Shown here: in pieces, positions 1-6,216 of the stretch | Layout: every line of letters begins with the position of its first letter | How positions within the stretch are numbered: the stretch's first letter is position 1 | DNA from: Paracoccaceae bacterium | Lineage (GTDB): Bacteria; Pseudomonadota; Alphaproteobacteria; Rhodobacterales; Rhodobacteraceae | Assembly: GCA_003551745.1 (NCBI GenBank) | Contig: PUNI01000531.1 | Location: 1-8,706, forward strand | DNA length: 8,706 nucleotides | Direction: 5' to 3' | Translations under genes and position numbers: made by a program | Notes under the pieces: generated by a model | Database searches by the model: none | Told to the model about the DNA's origin: nothing | Seen by the model: only the letters and a program-made list of their open reading frames with translations

Positions 1-1020
1 ATCGATGCGCGCTCGCCGGCCGAGTTCGCGGAGGATCATCTGCCCGGCGCCGTCAATCTTCCGGTGCTCGACGATGCCGAGCGCGGCCGCATCGGCACGA
101 TCTATGTGCAGGAGAGCCGCTTCCGGGCACGGCGGATCGGGGCCGCCCTGCTGGCCCGCAATGTCGCCCGGCATCTGGAGGGGCCGCTCGCCGACCGGGA
201 CGGCGGCTGGCGGCCGATGGTCTATTGCTGGCGCGGGGGGCAGAGGTCGGGCGGTTTCGCGGCCATCCTGGCGCAGATCGGCTGGCGGGTCGGCGTTCTG
301 GACGGGGGCTATCGCAGCTGGCGGCGGCTGGTCGTGCGCCTGCTCTACGAGGGCCCGCTGCCCGGGCCGCTGATCGCGCTCGACGGAAACACCGGTACCG
401 CCAAGACGGAGCTTCTGGGCCTGCTGGCCGAGCGGGGGGTGCAGACGGTGGATCTCGAGGCGCTGGCCGACCACCGGGGCTCGTTGTTCGGGGGGCTGCC
501 GGACGCGGCGCAGCCGGGGCAGAAGCGGTTCGAGACGGGTCTCGCAGCGGCGCTCGCGGCCTTCGATCCGGGCCGGCCGGTCGTGGTGGAAGCGGAGTCG
601 GCCCGGATCGGCGCGCTTGTCCTGCCCCCGTCCTTCTGGTCCGCCCTGCGCTCTGCGCCGCGCCTGCAGATCGTCGCCCCGCTCGCGCAGCGCGCCGCCT
701 ATCTTTCCAGAGCCTATGCCGATCTGACCGCCGACCCGGCCCTCCTGATGGGCGTGATCGAACGGCTACGCCCCTACCATGCGCGCGATGCGATCGCGCG
801 CTGGCAGGCGCTTGCGGCGGCCGGGGACTTCATCGGTCTGGCCGGCGAGCTGATGGCGCAGCATTATGATCCTCGATATGCGCGTGCTCGCGCGCGGCAG
901 ACCGTGCCAACGCGCGCGTTCGCGGCCGAGACGCTGGACCCGGACGGGCTGCAGGCGCTGGCCGACCGGATCGCGGCCAGTCTGAGCGATACGGGCCGGC
1001 GGGCGCTCAGCCCAGCCTGA
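1..1020 (+). CDS. mnmH: tRNA 2-selenouridine synthase MnmH (SelU), 5'-truncated
   Basis: MnmH replaces the sulfur of 2-thiouridine at the tRNA wobble position with selenium from selenophosphate, through a geranylated intermediate. The reading frame is open from base 1 and shows 339 residues. The E. coli protein has about 364, so roughly 15-25 N-terminal residues, including the start, lie outside the window. The N-terminal half is a rhodanese-like domain: it opens with IDARSPAEFAEDHLPGA, and the catalytic cysteine sits in VYCWRGGQRSG (codon at 226-228, visible residue 76). A P-loop NTPase-like domain follows, with Walker A GNTGTAKT at visible residues 129-136 (bases 385-408); Ala stands where the usual Gly precedes Lys. 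The order rhodanese then P-loop is diagnostic of this family. The gene is convergent with the fused selD, which supplies the selenophosphate, and their 3' ends overlap by 14 bp. An internal GTG at 64 is not the start, because conserved rhodanese sequence precedes it. Confidence 0.95.
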   Translation: MDARSPAEFAEDHLPGAVNLPVLDDAERGRIGTIYVQESRFRARRIGAALLARNVARHLEGPLADRDGGWRPMVYCWRGGQRSGGFAAILAQIGWRVGVLDGGYRSWRRLVVRLLYEGPLPGPLIALDGNTGTAKTELLGLLAERGVQTVDLEALADHRGSLFGGLPDAAQPGQKRFETGLAAALAAFDPGRPVVVEAESARIGALVLPPSFWSALRSAPRLQIVAPLAQRAAYLSRAYADLTADPALLMGVIERLRPYHARDAIARWQALAAAGDFIGLAGELMAQHYDPRYARARARQTVPTRAFAAETLDPDGLQALADRIAASLSDTGRRALSPA

Positions 1021-3193
1021 TTTCCGGCGCACCCGCGACCACATGGCCGATCACCGCGGCGGCGGCAAAACCCTCGGCGCGCAGGGCGGCCACCAGAGCG
1101 GAGGCATCCTCGGCAGGAACGGCAGCCAGCAGGCCGCCCGCGGTCTGGGGGTCCACGAGCAGCCGGCCAAGCGCGTCATCGGGGAGCTGGGCACGACCGG
1201 CGATCGCGGCCAGGTTTGCGGGGGCGAGGCTCGAGGCATGGCGCGCGCTCGCCGCCGCCGCCCCCGGGAGAAGCGGGATCGCCGCGGGGTCGAGCCGCGC
1301 CGCGACGCCGCCGGCATCGAGCATCTCCAGCAGATGCCCGGCCAGCCCGAACCCCGTGACATCGGTCATGGCCCGGGCCAAAGGTGCCAGCAGCCGCGCC
1401 GCCGCGCCCTGTGGCTGGGCCATCTGCGCCCAGGCCGCGGCGATGTCCGGCCCCCAGGCATCGCGGGCCATCTCGGTGGCCATCAGCGTGCCGGTGCCGA
1501 GCGCCTTGGTCAGCACGAGCGCGTCGCCCGCTTGCGCCCCCGCCTTGGGGACCGGCCGTTCCGCAAGACCCGTCACCGTGAAGCCCAGCATCAGTTCGGC
1601 GCCGAGCGCCGAATGCCCGCCCGCGATCTCGGCGCCCTCCGCCCCGAAGACCTCGGCCGCGGCGCCCATGATCTCGGCCAGCGTCCGCGCCTGCAGCGCC
1701 TCGGACATCCGTGGCAGGGTGATCTGGGCAAGCGCGACCTGCGGTGCCGCGCCCATCGCCCAGATGTCTCCCATCGCGTGCACGGCCGCGATCCGGGCCA
1801 TCAGGGCAAAATCCTCGGTGAGCGCGCGCAGATGGTCGGTCGTGATGAGCTGCACGCCCGCGCCGTGGCGCAGGACGGCGGCATCATCGCCCGGTCCGGC
1901 GAGCAGGTCGTCGCGCGCCGGGGCGGGCAGGGCGGCGAGGGCCGCGTCGAGGGCGCCGGCTCCCAGCTTGGCGCCGCAGCCCGCACAGAGCGGCCGGCCG
2001 TCGGCCAGCGCCTCCCGAACGCCCGCGGCCACTGTGGCGGGCAGCGGCGGCGCCGGCATCGGCGGCAGATCGGAGAGCGCGCGCATGAAGCGCGCATCGA
2101 TCGCATCCTTCAGCCGCCACAGCCAGCGCCCGTCGAGCGTCAGCCCCCATTTGTCGGCGACGGCGCCCTTGCCCCCCGTGGACACGAGCTTGAGGTAGTC
2201 GCGCTGCGGGCGGTAGGCACGCAGTCGCCCCGCGCCGAGGGCCGCGCGCAGGTTGTGCCAGAGCACCGGCGCCTGCCGCACGGCGAAGACCCCGGCCTTT
2301 GGCAGCGGCGCGGCGCGGAGATGCGCGCAGTCGCCGACCGCGAAGACCGCGGGATCGGTGACGCTGCGCAGATGGGCGTCGATCGTCACATGGCCATCGG
2401 TCAGGTCGAGACCCGTGGCGCGCAGCCACGGCTGGGGGCGCGCCCCCGCCGCGCCGACCACCAGCGCCGCGGGCAGACGGCTGGCATCGTGAAGCTCGAC
2501 CGCCTCCGCCGTGATCGCCACGGGTCGGACGCCCGTGCGCAGCGCAACGCCGAGCCGCGTCATGTGGCCCAGCAAACCAGCCCGGCTCCGCGGGCTCAGC
2601 CCCGGCAGCGCCATCGGCCCGGCCTCGATGACCGTGACCTCGGGCCGGTGTCCGCTGCTGCCCAGCCGGTAGGCCATCGCGAGCGCGATCTCGACGCCGG
2701 CCACGCCGCCGCCGATCACCGCCACCCGGGGCGGTGCGCCGGCGGCGACGTCCTCCAGAAAGCGGGCCCAGCGGGTGGCATAGACGGCCAGCGGCTTGGC
2801 CGGCACGGCGTGTTCCGAAAAGCCCGGAAGCTCCGCCATCGTCGATGTGATGCCGATGTCCAGAGAGACGACATCATAGGCGACCGGCGGGCGGCCGGCG
2901 AGATGGACGCGGCGGGCCGCGCGGTCGATGCCGGTGGCGCGGTCTAGGATCAGCCGCGCGCCGGCATGGCGCGCCAGTCGCACGAGGTCGATCTCCAGCG
3001 CATCGCGGGGGTAAAGCCCGGCGATGTGGCCGGGCAGCATGCCTGTGTAGGGTGCGGTGGGATCGGGGCTGATGAGCGTCAGCCGTGCCCCGGGCAGCGG
3101 CTTCATGCCCCAGCGCCGCAGCACCAGCGCGTGGGCATGGCCGCCGCCGATGAGCACGAGGTCGCGGGTCAGCGGCAAGGTGGCGGGCGGCAT
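1007..3193 (-). CDS. selD: FAD/NAD(P) oxidoreductase–selenide, water dikinase fusion (SelD)
   Basis: This 728-residue fusion makes selenophosphate from selenide and ATP in its C-terminal half. Residues 1 to about 380 are a pyridine nucleotide-disulfide oxidoreductase of the NADH dehydrogenase-2-like type: first FAD dinucleotide motif IGGGHAH (15-21), NAD(P)H motif GGGVAGVE (161-168), second FAD motif FAVGDCA (284-290). A short Ala/Pro-rich linker follows. Residues from about 400 are SelD: CAGCGAK (403-409), GDDAAV (435-440), TTDHL (451-455), GDIWAMG (475-481), AGGHS (524-528), MTDVTGFGLAGH (609-620) and DPQTAGG (681-687). Cys406 and Lys409 align with E. coli Cys17 and Lys20, both needed for activity; the E. 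coli Cys19 position is Ala408. I chose the ATG at 3191-3193 because GGAG lies six bases upstream and the FAD motif starts soon after. An ATG 18 codons further upstream would add only an Arg/Ala/Pro-rich leader. The fusion type is known (TIGR03169 describes N-terminal regions joined to SelD), but the role of the oxidoreductase half is not settled. It is probably cytoplasmic; no signal peptide is seen. Confidence 0.95.
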   Translation of the reverse strand: MPPATLPLTRDLVLIGGGHAHALVLRRWGMKPLPGARLTLISPDPTAPYTGMLPGHIAGLYPRDALEIDLVRLARHAGARLILDRATGIDRAARRVHLAGRPPVAYDVVSLDIGITSTMAELPGFSEHAVPAKPLAVYATRWARFLEDVAAGAPPRVAVIGGGVAGVEIALAMAYRLGSSGHRPEVTVIEAGPMALPGLSPRSRAGLLGHMTRLGVALRTGVRPVAITAEAVELHDASRLPAALVVGAAGARPQPWLRATGLDLTDGHVTIDAHLRSVTDPAVFAVGDCAHLRAAPLPKAGVFAVRQAPVLWHNLRAALGAGRLRAYRPQRDYLKLVSTGGKGAVADKWGLTLDGRWLWRLKDAIDARFMRALSDLPPMPAPPLPATVAAGVREALADGRPLCAGCGAKLGAGALDAALAALPAPARDDLLAGPGDDAAVLRHGAGVQLITTDHLRALTEDFALMARIAAVHAMGDIWAMGAAPQVALAQITLPRMSEALQARTLAEIMGAAAEVFGAEGAEIAGGHSALGAELMLGFTVTGLAERPVPKAGAQAGDALVLTKALGTGTLMATEMARDAWGPDIAAAWAQMAQPQGAAARLLAPLARAMTDVTGFGLAGHLLEMLDAGGVAARLDPAAIPLLPGAAAASARHASSLAPANLAAIAGRAQLPDDALGRLLVDPQTAGGLLAAVPAEDASALVAALRAEGFAAAAVIGHVVAGAPEIRLG

Positions 3194-3199
3194 GTCGGT

Positions 3200-3203
3200 C
3201 TCC
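3200..3203 (-). promoter_or_regulatory. Ribosome binding site that fixes the selD start
   Basis: Read on the minus strand, GGAG is followed by six bases and then the ATG at 3193-3191. This spacing is ideal for translation. It favours this ATG over the one 54 bases further upstream. Confidence 0.6.
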
Positions 3204-3266
3204 GGCGGGGGCGCCCGCGCTCTGCCTGCAGCGGCGGGCCGGAACAAGGGGGCAGGCGGTCGCGGC

Positions 3267-3279
3267 CCGCCTCAGGCGG
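3267..3279 (-). other. Small GC hairpin enclosing the antiporter stop codon
   Basis: A perfect 5-bp stem (CCGCC/GGCGG) has the antiporter's TGA as its three-base loop. There is no T tract, so this is not a convincing intrinsic terminator. It could be chance in GC-rich DNA. Confidence 0.25.
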
Positions 3280-5785
3280 CGAGAATGCGCGCCTCGATCT
3301 CCGCCGGATCGCCGCCCTCGGCGGCCGCGGCCTGCACCGCACGGGCCCGCAGATCGGGCAGGCGCTTCAGAAGCCGGAGGAACCGCGCCTCGTCGAGCCG
3401 CAGCAGCGTGCAATGGGTGATCGCCTTGACGCGGCCGCGCCGCACCTGCCGTCCGCTCAGCATCGCGATCTCCCCGAACATCTCTCCACGTCCGAGGCGC
3501 GTCGTCTGCCCGGCGATGTCGCGTTCGACCGCGCCCGAGGCGATGAAGAAGACCGAGCGCACCGTGCTGCCGCGACGCAGCAGGACGTCACCCGGCTCGG
3601 CATAGATGGTGACCAGAGCCCGGGCCAGGCGGCGCTGCTGGCTCTCGGTCAGCCCTGCGAACATCGGCAGCTGCGTGACCATTTCGCGCTTGTGCAGCGA
3701 CAGGTCCAGCCGCGGTCGTACCTCCGCGGCCCGGCGGCGCGCGCGCACCTGCAGCATCAGGCTGTTGTAGAGATCCGTGCCGATCAGCCCGTCGTCATAG
3801 CTCGCCTCGATCTCACGTTCCTCGAGGCGTACCCGGGTGCGCCGGATGAAGCTGCGCTCGAGCGCATCGGCATAGCCGGGATACTGCAGCCGCAGCCCCT
3901 CGATCTCCCTGTCCAGTTCCTCGATGCGGCGCGAGAGCACCTCGTGGAGAAGGTCGGTCACGCGGCGGCCGTGGATGCGCAGGATCCGGTCGTCGAGGAA
4001 ATCCTGCAGGTCGCGCAGGATCATCCGGGTGATCAGGATCACCTCGAAGCGCGCCGCCACCAGATCGGCCAGCGGCCGCGAGATGCCCAGTGATCTGTGC
4101 AGCGCCGAGGCCAGCCGGTGGCCGCGGCCATGGGCGATGTTGGCCCGGGCGACGGCGCGATAGGCCGTGCGTCCGCCGCTGCGCGTCGCCTCGATCAGCC
4201 GCGCGGCATCGGCCAGCATCCGCTCGATCAGCCGCGAGGAGATCGTGCGTTCGCGAAACCCCTCCAGGATCATCTCGCGCTCGCGGCCGGCGAGGGTGAC
4301 CAGCCCCAGTGTCAGCCGGTCACGGTCGAGGATCTCTTGCGACTCCTCGGCCGCCTCCACGGCCGCGTCCAGTCGTTCCGCGAAGGCCTTCGCCTCGCCG
4401 CGTGCGATCTCGCGGGTCATGCCGTGGCGTTGGGTGGCCTCGGCCATCTCCTCGCGCACTGTCTGCAGCGCCACGGCCACGACCTGCTTCTGCAGCGCCG
4501 CCTCCAGCGGGCTCAGCCGGTCGATCCGCAACCGGCGGATGATCCAGCGCAGCGTGGTGCCCTGCACCAGCAGGGTGAACAGCGTGAACCCCGTCGCCAG
4601 CACCGCGACCAGCCTCTGGGCGTCGGCCGGGATTGCCGGGTTCTCCGTCACCGCCAGCGCCAGCGCCAGCGTGACCGCCCCGCGCAGGCCGCCCCAGAGG
4701 ATGACCACCTTGTAGCCGATGCTGATCGGCGGCGAGAGCCGGGCCAACCGCAACAGCGGCAGAACTCCGAACAGCGTCACCGCCCGTGCCACCGTGGCGG
4801 CCACCACCACCACCCCGACCAGCGCCACGTCCCACCAGGTGATCGTGTCGAGCAGCCGCGGTACCAGAAGCGCTGCCAGAATGAAGACCAGCGAGCCCGC
4901 CCAGTACGCCAGCAGCTCCCAGGTGTCGCGCAGATAGGCCCAGTTCGCCGGCGGCAGCCGTGCCGGCCCGGCGAGGTTCAGCGTGGCGCCGGCCGCCACC
5001 ACCGCCACCACCCCGGAAACCGACAGAAGCTGTTCGGCCACGATATAGGTGATGTAGGGCAGCGCGAGGCTGAGCGAGACCTGGGCGAGCCGCCGCGAGC
5101 CCAGCCACTCCATCATCGTGACCAGCGCGCGCGCGATCAGATAGCCGCTGAGCCCGCCCAGACCGAGCTGCGCGACGAAGGTCAGCCACTGCGTCGCCAG
5201 CTTCGGCTCGCCGGCGCCGGGCAGGGTCAGGGCAAGAAAGGCGCCGAACAGCGCGATGGCCGCCGCATCGTTGAGCAGGCTCTCGCCCTCGATCAGCCGC
5301 GTCAGCCGGCGGGGCGCCCCGATCTCGCGGAAGATCGACACCACGGCGGAGGGATCGGTGGTCGCCACGATGGCGCCCACCAGCAGGCACACCACCAGCG
5401 GCTGCGCGGCGAAGGGCAGAAGCGCGAAGCCGATCACGAAGGTCGACACGACCACCGCCAGCACTGCCATCACGAGGATCGGCACCCAGTCGTCGAGCAT
5501 CCGCCGCAGGTTGAGCGTCAGCGCCACCTGGAAGAGCAGCGTCGGCAGGAACACATACAGGAAGGTCTGCGCCCCGACCGGCAGTTCGAGGATCGAGATC
5601 GCCAGCGGGTCGAGCGCGTCGGTGAGGTCGGTGAAGAGCAGATGCGTGGCGGCCGCGCCGATCGCGATCCCGATGATCGCCAGAAGCGCCGTGAACGGCA
5701 GCCGCAGCCGCTCGGCCAGCGGCTGGCCGAGGCCGATGACCACGAACAGCGCCGCGAGGACGCTGAGAAAGGCGACGAGATCCAT
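3272..5785 (-). CDS. CPA1-family Na+/H+ antiporter with C-terminal cyclic-nucleotide-binding-like domain
   Basis: This 837-residue inner-membrane protein most likely exchanges Na+ (or K+) for H+. Residues 1 to about 418 hold roughly twelve hydrophobic segments. Hallmarks of the monovalent cation:proton antiporter-1 family are TTDPSAVV (142-149), EGESLLND (166-173) with the Asn172-Asp173 pair typical of CPA1, and GGLRGAVTLALA (365-376). Residues of about 420-700 are charged, largely helical and cytoplasmic, with no domain I can name. Residues of about 706-815 look like a cyclic-nucleotide-binding domain: LPMFAGL at the entry, EPGDVLLRRG, then the cassette around FGEIAML (770-776) with Glu772 and a likely Arg782. 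The layout resembles plant SOS1 and NhaP-type exchangers with regulatory tails. The ATG at 5785 is the only start after an in-frame TAG at 5824-5822 (reverse), and the first membrane segment begins at residue 3. No good Shine-Dalgarno sequence lies next to it. selD follows 78 nt downstream on the same strand, so cotranscription is possible but unproven. Confidence 0.92.
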   Translation of the reverse strand: MDLVAFLSVLAALFVVIGLGQPLAERLRLPFTALLAIIGIAIGAAATHLLFTDLTDALDPLAISILELPVGAQTFLYVFLPTLLFQVALTLNLRRMLDDWVPILVMAVLAVVVSTFVIGFALLPFAAQPLVVCLLVGAIVATTDPSAVVSIFREIGAPRRLTRLIEGESLLNDAAAIALFGAFLALTLPGAGEPKLATQWLTFVAQLGLGGLSGYLIARALVTMMEWLGSRRLAQVSLSLALPYITYIVAEQLLSVSGVVAVVAAGATLNLAGPARLPPANWAYLRDTWELLAYWAGSLVFILAALLVPRLLDTITWWDVALVGVVVVAATVARAVTLFGVLPLLRLARLSPPISIGYKVVILWGGLRGAVTLALALAVTENPAIPADAQRLVAVLATGFTLFTLLVQGTTLRWIIRRLRIDRLSPLEAALQKQVVAVALQTVREEMAEATQRHGMTREIARGEAKAFAERLDAAVEAAEESQEILDRDRLTLGLVTLAGREREMILEGFRERTISSRLIERMLADAARLIEATRSGGRTAYRAVARANIAHGRGHRLASALHRSLGISRPLADLVAARFEVILITRMILRDLQDFLDDRILRIHGRRVTDLLHEVLSRRIEELDREIEGLRLQYPGYADALERSFIRRTRVRLEEREIEASYDDGLIGTDLYNSLMLQVRARRRAAEVRPRLDLSLHKREMVTQLPMFAGLTESQQRRLARALVTIYAEPGDVLLRRGSTVRSVFFIASGAVERDIAGQTTRLGRGEMFGEIAMLSGRQVRRGRVKAITHCTLLRLDEARFLRLLKRLPDLRARAVQAAAAEGGDPAEIEARILAA

Positions 5786-5977
5786 GCGCTGGCCGAGTTG
5801 CGGTCGGTGGGTGCTCCTCGTCTAGAATGCACCACTAACGACCTGAAGCAACGCAAAAACTGGCGACGCTCCGGGATGTCCGCGGGCCTGCGGCGACCGG
5901 CTCTGCCCGCGATCCCGCCATGCATCGGACCCGGCCGGTCGAGCGCCCACGCCGCCGGGCGCCGGGGCGCGCCAGAC

Positions 5978-6006
5978 TTGCGCGCTGCAATGCGCGCGGT
6001 TACATC
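5978..6006 (+). promoter_or_regulatory. Possible promoter of tRNA-Thr
   Basis: A -35-like TTGCGC (5978-5983) and a -10-like TTACAT (6000-6005) are 16 bases apart. Transcription would begin near 6012, leaving a leader of about six bases before the tRNA. Each box matches the sigma-70 consensus at only three of six positions, so position relative to the tRNA is the main support. The rest of the 232-nt spacer (5786-6017) must also hold the divergent antiporter promoter; I see only a weak candidate there (TTGCTT and CATTCT on the minus strand at 5846-5851 and 5824-5829, 16 bases apart). Confidence 0.3.
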
Positions 6007-6017
6007 GGTCGGGCGTG

Positions 6018-6091
6018 GCCCTCTTAGCTCAGCTGGCCAGAGCAACCGCCTTGTAAGCGGTAGGTCGTCCGTTCGAATCGGACAGGGGGCA
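6018..6091 (+). tRNA. tRNA-Thr (anticodon TGT)
   Basis: The 74-nt cloverleaf folds cleanly. The acceptor stem GCCCTCT (6018-6024) pairs with AGGGGGC (6084-6090), with one T-G pair. The D stem is GCTC/GAGC (6027-6030 and 6040-6043), with GG in its loop. The anticodon stem ACCGC/GCGGT (6045-6049 and 6057-6061) encloses CTTGTAA, giving anticodon TGT at 6052-6054, which reads ACA and other ACN threonine codons. The T stem GTCCG/CGGAC (6067-6071 and 6079-6083) encloses TTCGAAT. The discriminator base is A6091, and CCA is not encoded, so it must be added after transcription. The gene lies alone between the divergent antiporter and the convergent glgX. It is not a substrate of MnmH, which acts on tRNAs for Lys, Glu and Gln. 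Confidence 0.97.
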
Positions 6092-6216
6092 CGCGCATCC
6101 ACGGCATCCGTCGCAGAGCTTTCGGCAGGGCGACCACGGGTCGGCCATGTCCCATGCCATTTCGATGACGGCCGCGGACGGGCAGGCGCGCAGGCGCACG
6201 CCCTCCCGCCGCCGCG

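Noticed and set aside
1043..2947. A 634-codon plus-strand open frame opposite selD
   Set aside because: It is Arg/Gly/Gln-rich, matches no family I know, and mirrors the codon pattern of selD.
3194..3247. An N-terminal extension of SelD by 18 residues
   Set aside because: The extension is Arg/Ala/Pro-rich and unconserved in style, and the inner ATG has a well-placed GGAG.
6018..6091. tRNA-Thr as an integration site for a genomic island
   Set aside because: No integrase, no repeated copy of the tRNA 3' end, and no change in base composition is seen on either side.
6183..6198. Two tandem copies of an 8-base CAGGCGC(G/A) unit
   Set aside because: It is too short and too low in complexity to mean anything in DNA of this composition.
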